NCBI GenBank assembly: GCA_028281005.1
Contig: JANQKS010000052.1
Coordinates: forward strand, 1-64,000
Source: Pseudomonadales bacterium
GTDB lineage: Bacteria > Pseudomonadota > Gammaproteobacteria > Pseudomonadales > Azotimanducaceae
Reading direction: 5' to 3'
DNA length: 64,000 nt
Each line of letters opens with the position of its first letter. Positions within the stretch are counted from its first letter, which is position 1. Position numbers and translations under genes: made by a program. Positions 1 to 7,956 of this stretch are shown here, piece by piece. The notes beneath the pieces are model-generated. The model made no database searches, had not been told where the DNA came from, and saw nothing but the letters and a program-made list of their open reading frames with translations.

Positions 1-17
1 CGCTTGCGGTTGGCGCC

Positions 18-575
18 TTAAGCAGAACCTTGTTTTAACAATTCTTCCAACGGATCACCGTTCTCATAGCGGGCAAGCAGTTTTTCAGGATCAAAGTCTA
101 TGCCGATGGGGTTTTCCGCAAACGCAGCTGAACGCATATAGGCTTGCAATTCCGCCTTGGTGTCGAGGTTTTCAACCTGGAACTCCACGCGGTTGCCATC
201 TGGATCGGCGTAATACATCGAGGTGGTGAGCCCGTGGTTGATCGGCCACACGGGGAGTATGTCTTGTGTCTTGAGGCGTTTGTAGGTGGCCAGCAGTTCT
301 TCCAGCGAGTTTAAGGTGTAGGCGACATGGTCCAGACCCGGCAAGCCAAGCCGGGTGGCTTGGTCCACCGTCTCGTTGGCCGGCACCTGCACCATGGCCA
401 TACGATGGTGTTCGTCGTCGTAGGTGAGAAAACAAATGAAGTCATTGCGATGCACCACTTCCATCCCTAAGACGGCGCCGTACCAGGCCACGGATGCATC
501 CATATCGGACACGCGCAAAACGTAGTGGGCAAATTTGGCGGGGGTCACCTCGCGTGCTTCTACCGTACGGGTCAT
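18..575 (-). CDS. VOC-superfamily (glyoxalase/extradiol dioxygenase fold) protein
   Basis: The protein has 185 residues, with a vicinal-oxygen-chelate domain at about residues 14-135. The three expected metal ligands are visible: H17 (KFAHYVLRV), H83 (GLDHVAYT) and E131 (NRVEFQVE). The motif YADPDGNRVEFQV is typical of the biphenyl-2,3-diol dioxygenase-like branch, so ring cleavage or a lyase/isomerase reaction on a small organic substrate is possible; the actual substrate cannot be read. A C-terminal tail of about 45 residues follows the domain. It is divergent from the cyclase at 715, and the shared 139-base gap probably holds both promoters. The pair may act on one catabolic substrate (inference). 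Confidence 0.85.
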   Translation of the reverse strand: MTRTVEAREVTPAKFAHYVLRVSDMDASVAWYGAVLGMEVVHRNDFICFLTYDDEHHRMAMVQVPANETVDQATRLGLPGLDHVAYTLNSLEELLATYKRLKTQDILPVWPINHGLTTSMYYADPDGNRVEFQVENLDTKAELQAYMRSAAFAENPIGIDFDPEKLLARYENGDPLEELLKQGSA

Positions 576-714
576 GCTGTTCTCCTTTTATGTTGTCCTC
601 CTCTAACGTGCCTTAAATGTGTTGCCAACGCCGCAAGATTGCAACCAACTTTCGAGCAGGCAGCGCCAAGTGGTAGGATCTCCCACTTGCAAATGGAACC
701 CGTAGGGGAAGCAC

Positions 715-1488
715 ATGCCGCAGTTCATCGACCTTTCCGTGGCCATCGATAACAACGAACACACCGACCATCCGGGCGGCAGCCCCAAGGTCAATTACCA
801 GAATCACCAGCAAACGGCTGGCGGCCTGGCGCATTTTTTCCCCGGCCTTAAACCCGATGATTTACCCGACGGCGAAGGCTGGGCGGTGGAAACCATCACC
901 TTGTCCACTCACAACGGCACCCATATGGACGCGCCTTGGCATTTCCACAGCACCACTAACCATGGTCAAGACCCAGCACCAACCATCGATGAAACCCCCT
1001 TGGAGTACTGTTTCAAACCCGGTGTAAAACTGGACTTCCGTCACTTTGAAGACGGCTACTTGGTCAGTGCGGCGGATATCGAAGCGGAACTGGCGCGCAT
1101 TGGCCACGAGTTGCAACCGTTGGATATTGTGTTGGTGAATACCCGCGCCGGCGACGTGTTTGGCGAGCCGGGTTATGTGGACGCCGGCTGCGGCATGGGA
1201 CGCGAAGCCACCTTATATCTCACTGAGCGCGGTGTGCGCGTAGTCGGCACGGATGGCTGGTCTTGGGATGCACCGTTTAACCACACTGCCAAACGCTGGG
1301 CTGAAAACCCCGACCCCAGCATGGTGTGGGAGGGTCACAAAGCAGGCCGCGAAATTCCCTATTGGCAAATGGAAAAACTCGGCAACTTAGCCCAATTGCC
1401 GAGTCACGGTTTTACCGTAGCCTGTTTCCCGGTGAAGATTAAAGGCGCATCCGCAGGCTGGACGCGCTGCGTCGCCATTGTTGACTAG
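715..1488 (+). CDS. Cyclase family protein (kynurenine formamidase-like metal hydrolase)
   Basis: The 257-residue protein carries the family signature HNGTHMDAPWHF at residues 66-77. Its histidines and aspartate bind a divalent metal in kynurenine formamidase and related cyclase-family hydrolases. The length fits the family. The substrate is not determinable: the family includes N-formylkynurenine hydrolysis, isatin hydrolysis and polyketide ring closure. No tryptophan-catabolic genes lie nearby, so a KynB role is not supported. It is divergently transcribed from the VOC-fold protein and is followed convergently, after 8 bases, by a lipoprotein gene. Confidence 0.85.
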   Translation: MPQFIDLSVAIDNNEHTDHPGGSPKVNYQNHQQTAGGLAHFFPGLKPDDLPDGEGWAVETITLSTHNGTHMDAPWHFHSTTNHGQDPAPTIDETPLEYCFKPGVKLDFRHFEDGYLVSAADIEAELARIGHELQPLDIVLVNTRAGDVFGEPGYVDAGCGMGREATLYLTERGVRVVGTDGWSWDAPFNHTAKRWAENPDPSMVWEGHKAGREIPYWQMEKLGNLAQLPSHGFTVACFPVKIKGASAGWTRCVAIVD

Positions 1489-1496
1489 GCACCGGC

Positions 1497-1841
1497 CTAG
1501 TCAGGTTGTACCTTCTGCGCACCGCGCAAGATGACGTGGGAGATTTCTGCTTGAGGCGACTCCAGCCGCAACACCATTAACTCAAAGTCCGTAAAACCAT
1601 CGTAGGTATGGCCTTGGCGGTTGTGAGAGAAATTACACGGCTGATTGGCCGGGCATAGTTTGGTGCTCACTAGGGTGAACGGACCTTTGGGACCAAACGA
1701 CCCCACCACGACCCAGTCTCGCCACTCTTCGGCCATGGCCAAATGATCGATGTCGCGATACTCGTTGCCCACCGGATCCGCACAGGCGGCGGCCAAACAC
1801 AACAGCGCAGCAGCCCAGCCAGTTCGCCTATTCAACGGCAC
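1497..1841 (-). CDS. Putative lipoprotein of unknown function
   Basis: The predicted protein has 114 residues from a GTG start. It has an N-terminal lipoprotein signal (NRRTGWAAALLCLAAAC) with a lipobox ending LAAAC, so it should be lipidated and exported. The GTG begins two bases after the stop of the upstream lipoprotein gene, suggesting translational coupling. An upstream ATG at 1901 in the same frame would add 20 residues before the signal and overlap the neighbour, so GTG is preferred. The mature part has two Cys near the middle (KLCPANQPCNF). I do not recognise the family. Confidence 0.6.
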   Translation of the reverse strand: MPLNRRTGWAAALLCLAAACADPVGNEYRDIDHLAMAEEWRDWVVVGSFGPKGPFTLVSTKLCPANQPCNFSHNRQGHTYDGFTDFELMVLRLESPQAEISHVILRGAQKVQPD

Positions 1842-1842
1842 C

Positions 1843-2103
1843 TTAGAACCAGTCAAACCCCGAATCCGCTTCGTCATCGGTTTCAGCCTCGGTGTTTTCA
1901 CACAGCGAGTTCAGTGCCAACAGCGTGGCCTTGGTTTGGGCAAACTCATCGGCGCTAATGGCGCCTTCGTCTAGTGCCGACTTCAGGTCGATGAGCTGCT
2001 GACCCACAGATACATCACCAAAATTGACATGGGTATTACCGCCGTTCCAGCACCCCGCAGCCGCCATCACTAAACTCACTAATACCGTTGCCTTCAAAAC
2101 CAC
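1843..2103 (-). CDS. Small lipoprotein with SHOCT-like C-terminal segment
   Basis: The start is GTG at 2103, preceded at a 6-base spacing by a GGGAG ribosome binding site (2110-2114); this start gives an 86-residue protein. The signal VLKATVLVSLVMAAAGC ends in a clear lipobox. The segment LIDLKSALDEGAISADEFAQ resembles the short SHOCT helix pair (leading Leu-Leu, Gly-Ile, Glu-Phe pattern) often found at C-termini of exported bacterial proteins. The tail is acidic. The gene is coupled to the lipoprotein gene just downstream. The function is unknown. Confidence 0.6.
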   Translation of the reverse strand: MVLKATVLVSLVMAAAGCWNGGNTHVNFGDVSVGQQLIDLKSALDEGAISADEFAQTKATLLALNSLCENTEAETDDEADSGFDWF

Positions 2104-2191
2104 TGCATTCTCCCGTTCATCTATAACCACTTACACCAGGTGTTAACCAAACGTCCCTCTTGCCGCGTTCACTTAAGCAACCCAGCGGCGC

Positions 2192-2317
2192 TCACCTATT
2201 GCGCTTGGGGGGAAGAGCGACTACCTGGAACTCGTCTTCATAAATAACCGTACCAGGATCGCTGGTGCGCAGCACCTCCACATTGAAGTTGTGTCCAGCG
2301 GCGGACAATCGCGCCAT
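2192..2317 (-). pseudogene. Short coding remnant or tiny ORF of unknown origin
   Basis: On the minus strand a 41-codon frame reads like the end of a soluble protein (NFNVEVLRTSDPGTVIYEDE, then a short basic tail). It is closed upstream by a TGA a few codons before its ATG, and no ribosome binding site is evident. Amino-acid composition and regular strand-like alternation suggest real coding ancestry rather than chance. It is probably the 3' stump of a lost gene at the edge of the accessory region. Confidence 0.35.
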
Positions 2318-2393
2318 TGAGGTTGGAACGTCTCAGTCTGATCACCCGAAACAACCTTTCGACAGCTTCACGACTACAGCTAAGATTGCCTGA

Positions 2394-2852
2394 ATGTATG
2401 TTCTGAAACCTGGAATCAAGCAAGACGCCGTGAAACGTTGGGCGCTGCCTGATCGGATCTTCTTCGGCCACGGCGCGTGCCATATTCTCGCCGGTGTCTA
2501 CCTCGATCGTTTCCCGGATTCCGGATTCTCAGCGATGTGGGTGAAGCCTCGGTCAGGATTTAGCGGAAACCATATCTTCGTAACGGATGGGCGTATCGCT
2601 TTCGATTACCACGGATATTCTGTGCTGGAACGCCTGCTCAAACATCACGAAAGAGTCTGGACATCTCAATTCGACGGTTGGAGTTACGACTTGGTCCCTG
2701 TCGATTTTCGGCTGCTCGACTCCGCTGAACTGAATGCGAGAAACATGCGAGGACCCGACCAATACCAAGGCGACGCGATCAACCGAACCAGGCGTTTTCT
2801 AATGCAAATAGACCACGAGCGCCAGAAGGAAAAGGTCAAGGCGCTACTTTAA
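2394..2852 (+). CDS. Hypothetical protein of unknown function
   Basis: The 152-residue protein has no signal peptide or membrane segment. Features that can be seen are a Gly-His-rich stretch (RIFFGHGACHILAGVYL) near the N-terminus, an aromatic-rich centre, and a basic C-terminus (NRTRRFLMQIDHERQKEKVK). I do not recognise the family. It lies among genes that look recently acquired or decaying and runs convergently toward the membrane-anchored protein at 3013. No associated toxin, immunity or mobilisation gene was identified. Confidence 0.55.
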   Translation: MYVLKPGIKQDAVKRWALPDRIFFGHGACHILAGVYLDRFPDSGFSAMWVKPRSGFSGNHIFVTDGRIAFDYHGYSVLERLLKHHERVWTSQFDGWSYDLVPVDFRLLDSAELNARNMRGPDQYQGDAINRTRRFLMQIDHERQKEKVKALL

Positions 2853-3012
2853 CAACGGCTGGCCCGTTAGTGGGCGTATTCGGCGTAAGGATTGTTTGAA
2901 GTGAGCGGCTGCCTTGGAGACCGAGTTAAAGTGATATCGAGAAACCGTCGAAAGCCGACACTCAAGAATCTGCTCAGAACGACAAAGTCCGACCCACAGC
3001 AGACGGTTGAAG

Positions 3013-3573
3013 TCAGCGGGAATCGAGCCTAAAAAACCAAATGTCTTCCGGATTGGTCTGTACGTCTAATAACTCAAATGCTCCGGCAGCTGCTTCGCTG
3101 ACGTGTTTCCGAAAACCTGATAGAAGCGCCTCATCGGTTACTCGGACAGCGTTAAGTTTGTACAGATTGCCTTTGGTTCTCACAACTACGCGACCATCTT
3201 CTTGCGCCTTCAGGTGCCAATCTTTCGACAACCACATCGTGTGTAGAGCCACTCGAGCCGTCCCGTTTGGAAGCCTGCGCCAGACGTAGCCAAGGTCGCA
3301 AGGAACATACAGGTGTCCGTCGTGAGCGAATGCACCGGTTGTTCGAGATGTGCCCGTACTTTCTAACTGCAGTTCGATTTCAACGACGGGCTTTTCTCCG
3401 AGTACGGACTTCCAATCGACACTGGAAGCTTCGACGTATTCACCCGCTTTCAAGGCTCCACCGGCAATTGGCCCTAGAGGGCCATCGGAGAACCTCGCCC
3501 AGACGAATAACCCTACAACTAATGTGAGAATGAGCGCCAACAATCCACCGGTGATTAAAAGCAGCGTTTTCAT
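3013..3573 (-). CDS. Membrane-anchored protein in TetR-controlled operon
   Basis: The 186-residue protein has one N-terminal membrane segment (about residues 4-25, LLLITGGLLALILTLVVGLF) and a globular extracytoplasmic part. This part contains the stretch SDGPLGPIAGGALKAGEYVE and a central region with strand-forming sequence (GHLYVPCDLGYVWRRLPNG). I cannot assign a family. Its ATG overlaps the stop of the upstream TetR gene by four bases, so the two are translated from one message and its dose is probably set by that repressor. Confidence 0.65.
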   Translation of the reverse strand: MKTLLLITGGLLALILTLVVGLFVWARFSDGPLGPIAGGALKAGEYVEASSVDWKSVLGEKPVVEIELQLESTGTSRTTGAFAHDGHLYVPCDLGYVWRRLPNGTARVALHTMWLSKDWHLKAQEDGRVVVRTKGNLYKLNAVRVTDEALLSGFRKHVSEAAAGAFELLDVQTNPEDIWFFRLDSR

Positions 3574-4220
3574 GCCTCCTCCAAGTGTTTTTCTAAACCA
3601 TCCAGAATCATGTCGAGCACGAATTCGAATTCACCGTCTGGTTCGGGATGGTCTTGATGGTGTTTTATATGCTCAATGAAATACGGGATAGCGTTTGGAT
3701 CAGCTTCAGCTAGGAATGCGCCCGCTGCTGCTTTCATCGACTTGGCATCTCGAGGAAGGTCGAGTGCCTGCATGGCGAAACCTATCGTGTGCATGGTGAC
3801 AGCGTGGTATCCCCTACAGGCGTAGCGCACAGAGAAACCAGCTTCCCGGAGCACTCGCAATATTGACTCTTGATGAGCCATCTTCGCTGCGCCTGCTGTA
3901 GTCGACCACAGCGATAGAACCCAACTGTGTCGATAGAAGGTTCTCATCGCTGATACGGCAATTTCTTCCATCGCTTCCCGCCACGGCGTGGACGAAGCGG
4001 GGACTGTGATTTCTGCCGCTACGCATTCCACCATCATTTCCAGGAGTTCGTCCTTGTTCTGAATGTATGTGTAGAGCGTCATGACAGGTGCGTTGAGTTC
4101 ACTTGCCAACTTCCGCATGTTCAGTTTTCCAAGACCGTAGCGGTCGGCAAACTTAATCGCGGCTTCTAGAACGCGATCTCGATCGACTTTGCTGGCCTGT
4201 GCTTTGCGTGACTTCGGCAT
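3570..4220 (-). CDS. TetR/AcrR family transcriptional repressor
   Basis: The 216-residue protein has a TetR-type helix-turn-helix at about residues 14-62. It includes the recognition-helix region LASELNAPVMTLYTYIQNKD, followed by an all-helical ligand-binding C-terminal domain. The variant Tyr-Thr-Tyr in place of the usual Tyr-Xaa-His/Tyr is within family range. Immediately upstream (4229-4265) lie two almost perfect 15-base palindromes, the expected autoregulatory operator. The gene is coupled by a four-base overlap to the membrane-anchored protein downstream, which is the likely regulated target. The inducer is unknown. Confidence 0.9.
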   Translation of the reverse strand: MPKSRKAQASKVDRDRVLEAAIKFADRYGLGKLNMRKLASELNAPVMTLYTYIQNKDELLEMMVECVAAEITVPASSTPWREAMEEIAVSAMRTFYRHSWVLSLWSTTAGAAKMAHQESILRVLREAGFSVRYACRGYHAVTMHTIGFAMQALDLPRDAKSMKAAAGAFLAEADPNAIPYFIEHIKHHQDHPEPDGEFEFVLDMILDGLEKHLEEA

Positions 4221-4228
4221 AGATTTCT

Positions 4229-4265
4229 CCGTACTTAGTACGAAAAGTATCCGTACTAAGTACGG
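4229..4265. promoter_or_regulatory. Double palindromic operator upstream of tetR
   Basis: Two palindromes are centred 22 bases apart: CCGTACTTAGTACG at 4229-4242 and CCGTACTAAGTACGG at 4251-4265. Each is self-complementary around a central A/T, and the two copies are reverse complements of each other except at one end base. The block begins nine bases upstream of the tetR start codon, where bound repressor would block transcription. Two TetR dimers two helical turns apart is the simplest reading. Confidence 0.8.
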
Positions 4266-4440
4266 ATGTCAACGAATTCTTAATTTGGTATGGCCGTTGT
4301 TGGTTAGCGTTATTGGACACCTGCAGGTGCGGCAGTCCATCGGAGCTGGAGTTGATGAAGCAGGTGTCGAATGGCGAGACACGGAACACCGCCCACGCAC
4401 AGGCATGGAAGGGGCTGTTGTCTATGCCTAGGGAGTGAGT

Positions 4441-4596
4441 TCATGGCGGGGCTCGCATTTTGGGAATGAGCGTTTCAACGATGCGTAGTGGGTGACCACA
4501 AGTTCTGCAGACATAGATGGGTGTGGATTCGGTTTTGGGGTCGCTGACCGGCTCAACGTAGACATCGAGTGCGGCTCTTAAGGATGTCAGCCACCT
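4441..4596 (-). pseudogene. C-terminal remnant of IS91-family transposase
   Basis: On the minus strand, between an in-frame TAG at 4597-4599 and the TGA at 4441, the frame encodes a tail including TPIYVCRTCGHPLRIVETL and ending RAPP. A final CxxC pair followed by a basic hydrophobic stretch and a terminal Ala-Pro-Pro is characteristic of IS91-type (Y2) transposase C-termini. The catalytic part is absent. It sits directly after a tyrosine recombinase gene, the arrangement seen in IS91-like elements that carry an integrase. Confidence 0.6.
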
Positions 4597-4608
4597 CTAA
4601 CGGTGGCT
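4589..4608. repeat. Hairpin at recombinase/transposase junction
   Basis: AGCCACC and GGTGGCT form a perfect 7-base stem around the loop TCTAAC. It lies 9 bases beyond the recombinase stop codon, in what would be the junction between recombinase and transposase. There is no T-run on either side, so an intrinsic terminator is not indicated. It may be a deletion scar or an element-internal structure. Confidence 0.4.
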
Positions 4609-4616
4609 TCACTTAC

Positions 4617-5491
4617 CTACGCAGCGGGTATTGTTAGCCGGTCTAGCGGACTCTCCACACTGGATAGTGTTCGCGTAGCTACATGTACGTAGCGTGCAGT
4701 TGTCGTAAGTTTCTTGTGTCCCAGCAGCACCTGGATGACACGGATGTCCACACCTTGCTCGAGTAGGTCTGTTGCGAAGCTATGACGCAAGGTATGCATG
4801 GAGACCCGTCGATCCAGCCCAGCCGCTTGAGCGGCTTGCTTACACATGCGATTGAGTTGGAGTGGCGATAAGGGGTCAACTGGATCGATACCAGGGAACA
4901 CCCAGCCATTGGGTAACATCTTGCCGAGGCGTTTGCCTTCTACCCACCAGGCACGCAAGAGCTTCAGTAAATCTGGCGACAGCATGGCTTTCGGTCGCGC
5001 AGACCCTTACCTTGCCGGACGTGGATGACCATGCGTTCGCTGTCAATGTCGTTGATGGTGAGATGGCAGACTTCACTGGCACGAAGCCCAGCACCGTAAG
5101 CGACTGACAGGGCCGCTTTAGCCTTGAGATCAGGTGCGGCCTCCAAGAACTGGCGGACATCTTCGACGCTGAGTATGAGCGGCAATTTCTCGGGTACACG
5201 CACGGGTGCCATGCGCTTTTGCGCCTGCGGTCGATCCAAAGTCACCTCGAAGAAGAAGCGTAACCTTCGGATCGTGGCATTGATGATATAGCTGGAGGCG
5301 CCGGTCTCGACCAGATGTTTTTGAAAGTTACACAGATCCTCGGTGGACGCGGTATCGGGCGAGCGACCGAGAAACTGGGTGAGCTTCTTAACAGCACGTA
5401 TATAGCCGAGTTGTGTTTGCGGTTGGAGTTTACGCAAACACAACTCGTCGATCATGCGCTGACGTAGGGGCGAGATGTTAGACTTGGACAT
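4617..5491 (-). pseudogene. Frameshifted tyrosine recombinase (phage-integrase family)
   Basis: The N-terminal part from the ATG at 5491 (ribosome binding site AGGAG) contains a SAM-like core-binding domain and the first catalytic block AYGAGLRASEVCHL with the conserved Arg. The C-terminal part continues in another frame with MHTLRHSFATDLL (His-xx-Arg), LGHKKLTTTARYVHV and the Tyr nucleophile. The break lies near 4985-5000, where GKGLRDRK should run straight into AMLSPDLLKLL; losing one base explains it. All catalytic residues survive, but the protein cannot be made in one piece. The most similar proteins accompany IS91-type transposases, matching the remnant downstream. Confidence 0.8.
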
Positions 5492-5748
5492 GGGTCTATC
5501 TCCTGTCCAGTTAAGTTGTTTTGGTGTGGTAACCACAACCTAACCACAGGGATGGCCCTGCTTGCTAATGGAGGTTAATTGATATCTGGCTTGACCTCGC
5601 TACTGACTACCGCGCGAGCGGTTTCGTCCGTTGGCCGGAACTACGCATTGCCCACAAACGAATCAATGGCTGCTTTGGATTAAGCCGACTTTTTGGCTTG
5701 GGAGTCGACAGATAGCGGGCGCCGGGCTACCAGCCACGCGAATGGCGT

Positions 5749-5967
5749 TCACTCTCTTACGGACTCCAGGTAAGCAAGCAGTTCTTGCTTGCTCTCCTTG
5801 AGGGCTTTGTCGGGACTTTCGTAATGGGCAATCCAGCAGGTTGCCTCGTTCATAGCCCCGGTAAGTTGGAACGCAAAGGCTTCGATTGAGTGAGTTCGAA
5901 TTACTCCATCGGCACTCAGTTCTACAAGAAATGGCAACAACCGATCAACGCCGTATTCGCGATCTAT
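5749..5967 (-). pseudogene. C-terminal remnant of a TetR-family regulator
   Basis: The open frame begins only after an in-frame TAG at 5968-5970, and the helix-turn-helix half is missing. The remaining ~72 codons include AFAFQLTGAMNEATCWIAHY and a final amphipathic helix ending YLESVRE, a pattern typical of the last helices of TetR regulators. The 5' boundary abuts DNA upstream of the SRPBCC pseudogene. A deletion that removed the start of this regulator and the intergenic promoter is the simplest explanation. Confidence 0.5.
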
Positions 5968-6060
5968 CTACTGCCATTTTGCTAGCCCCAAGGCCGAGGG
6001 TCCGTCGACCCGCAAATACGGCGCGTCTGCGTGGCCGAGGAGACCCGAGTGCCTGACCGC

Positions 6061-6464
6061 ATGGTAATCGAAAAACAATATGAGCTGCCTTTTTCTCGAG
6101 ATGTGGTGTACACCGTCTGGGTATCGTCTGACACTGTGATATCACCAGCAACTTCGATGGATGTGCTGCCCGAAATCGGTGGCCACTACCGATTGTTTAT
6201 GGAGACACCAGAATTTGCTAGCAAGAACGAGGGGTATTTTCTCGTGTCGAGTCCGGCCGAAGAGTGACATACAGCTGGGAATGGGATGGAAACGGCGAGA
6301 TCAGTGAAGTCGACGCGAGGTTCGAGTCTGTGGATTCGGGTACAAAATTGTCCCTCACACATTCAGGATTCAGTAAAGCTGAGAGCGTAAGCAACCACGA
6401 TGTCGGTTGGGACAGCTACGTTGAAGGATTGATAGCTCACCTCAAGGCGAAGTTAATTCCGTAG
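6061..6464 (+). pseudogene. Frameshifted SRPBCC/AHSA1-family gene
   Basis: The first frame runs from ATG 6061 (MVIEKQYELPFSRDVVYTVW, then EIGGHYRLFMETPEF) to a TGA at 6265. The second frame carries on with TYSWEWDGNGEISEVDARF and ends GWDSYVEGLIAHLKAKL. Joined, they form a typical START-like AHSA1 domain of about 135 residues. Loss of one C near 6254 explains the break, since the family expects Pro-Gly-Arg-Arg-Val/Leu-Thr-Tyr-Ser-Trp-Glu-Trp at this place. Such genes often pair with ArsR or TetR regulators, as the neighbouring remnant suggests. Confidence 0.7.
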
Positions 6465-6552
6465 TAGGACCTGGCTGAGATGGCCTCTCGTTCGATACAC
6501 CACGCAAGAGCTCACGGGCTGACGCACCGTGTTTCAAACAATGGCAGCCGGG

Positions 6553-7167
6553 TTAGTCCGGCAAATTCTCCCCACCGTCTTCCATCTGCTGCGGACGCTT
6601 CCAATAGGTATATTGCGGCGTCCATTCGGTGTTACCTATACCGGCCAAGGCGAGCAAGTTCCATGCCGAACAGTACAGATCCCCTTCGCCGAACAGGCAA
6701 TCGTTCATGCGCTGGATGCGTTCCCCCACGCGCTCATACACCACCGCGCCGGGCATGTTGCGGAAGTCTGTCGACAATCCCTGCTCCTGCAGGTAATCAC
6801 CGCCACCGTGGGATGCCAGACGGAAGCGCCAACCGCGTTCATTGGCGAAGCGGCGTTGGATATCCGGCGCATCCTTGGATACCAACACCACCGCCATGGC
6901 CGATTCAAGATGCGGTAACAAACCGTTAAACCCATCTGCCCACAAGGTGCAATAGCGGCAAGCCTGGCCCATGTTGTGAATCACCAACAGCTTGTTGTGA
7001 TCACCAAACATTTCTAACAGTGTTGCTGTACCGCCCTGAGTCTTAAACATATAATTTGGCACCGCTGCGCCAGGCACCGCCTTACGTAACTCACTCAGCT
7101 CTGCGGTCAGATCAAATATCTGTTTCTCCAAAGCGCTTATCTGCGTTTTCACATCTGCTTCCGACAT
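6553..7167 (-). CDS. DUF899 family thioredoxin-fold protein
   Basis: The protein has 204 residues from an ATG preceded by GGGGGAG. It begins with a short coiled helix (ISALEKQIFDLTAELSELRK), followed by a thioredoxin-like domain with the DUF899 hallmarks: LLVIHNMGQACRYCTLWADG, DAPDIQRRFANERGW and a closing TPQYTYWKRP. The Cys-Arg-Tyr-Cys pair takes the position of a redox motif. The biochemical role of DUF899 is not established. It is convergent with nothing essential and divergent from the acyltransferase downstream of 7200. Confidence 0.85.
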   Translation of the reverse strand: MSEADVKTQISALEKQIFDLTAELSELRKAVPGAAVPNYMFKTQGGTATLLEMFGDHNKLLVIHNMGQACRYCTLWADGFNGLLPHLESAMAVVLVSKDAPDIQRRFANERGWRFRLASHGGGDYLQEQGLSTDFRNMPGAVVYERVGERIQRMNDCLFGEGDLYCSAWNLLALAGIGNTEWTPQYTYWKRPQQMEDGGENLPD

Positions 7168-7343
7168 CCCACTCCCCCTTGTCAAACACTGAAGTCCAAA
7201 TGTAGGGAATTCCTTGCCCTCTGTCATGCACCCAGGCATGCTGTCGCGCCGCGCAGCCGGACCGTACCGTCATCAACCACTCCGACATTGGCCCCGCCGT
7301 ACCCAGAGGCGGTAACGCCATCACCCGTTGCCTTGGCCGCTGT

Positions 7344-7856
7344 TTGCTGGCCGGCATGGGCTGGCGTATGAGTGGGGAATTTCCCAACCGCCCAAAATTT
7401 ATCATTGCGGTGGCACCGCACAGTTCCAACATTGATTTTGTGCTCACCATGGGGGTCATCATGAGTTTAGGTTTGCGCTGCGCGTTCTTAGCCAAGGCTT
7501 CATTGTTTCGTTTTCCACTGGGTGTGTTGATGCGTCTATTCGGCGGCATACCCGTTGACCGTAGCAGCAGCCATGGTGTGGTTGAGCAGATGGTAGAGCG
7601 TTTTCAGGACTCGGCGCAGCTGGTGTTGGGCATAGCTCCGGAAGGCACTCGCCAGAAAGTACAACGCTGGCGCTCTGGCTTCGCACAGATTGCCCAATCC
7701 GCCAACATTCCAGTGCAACCGGCCATTGTCGACTATCGCCAAAAGCGCGTGGTGTTCAGCGCCTTGATCGAAGATGTCTCCGACGCCGACGCCACTTTAC
7801 GAGCGCTGCAGGCGGCCGCTGCGCAAGGTGCGCCGCGCCGCGGAGGCGGCGCTTGA
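7344..7856 (+). CDS. PlsC-like 1-acylglycerol-3-phosphate acyltransferase family protein
   Basis: The acyltransferase motifs are clear: APHSSNID (HxxxxD catalytic motif), GGIPVDRS and APEGTR, so transfer of an acyl group to a lysophospholipid-like acceptor is likely. The first usable start in this frame is TTG 7344, but the frame is open back to 7206. Its sequence there (DRTVINHSDIGPAVPRGGN, then CLGRCLLAGMGW) looks like the normal N-terminus of the family. No ATG/GTG/TTG lies in that part, whereas ATG 7226 lies in another frame. A one-base indel near 7226-7260 may therefore have separated the start from the body. Confidence 0.8.
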   Translation: MLAGMGWRMSGEFPNRPKFIIAVAPHSSNIDFVLTMGVIMSLGLRCAFLAKASLFRFPLGVLMRLFGGIPVDRSSSHGVVEQMVERFQDSAQLVLGIAPEGTRQKVQRWRSGFAQIAQSANIPVQPAIVDYRQKRVVFSALIEDVSDADATLRALQAAAAQGAPRRGGGA

Positions 7857-7956
7857 CGCCAGGCCGCACCACTGTCTGGACAAGGCATGCCATTTGGCGC
7901 ATGTTGGCGACGTGGGACACACACTTAAGTAAGACGCAGCAAACCTGGTTGTAGCA

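Larger units (their letters stand above)
4441..5491 (-). mobile_element. Decayed IS91-like element with tyrosine recombinase
   Basis: The block consists of a frameshifted tyrosine recombinase followed on the same strand by the last ~50 codons of an IS91-type transposase. The exact element ends are not identifiable. The sequence just beyond the transposase stop (about 4300-4440) is non-coding and may contain the old origin end. The element lies in a stretch where neighbouring genes are also broken. Confidence 0.55.

Noticed and set aside
5547-5560. CAGGG-ATGG-CCCTG hairpin as another copy of the 33 kb cassettes
   Set aside because: It shares only a short loop-like word; neither the 54-nt core nor the flanking arms are present.
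6480-6929. Plus-strand frames opposite DUF899
   Set aside because: Antisense to the conserved DUF899 protein, with Arg/Pro-rich composition typical of shadows.
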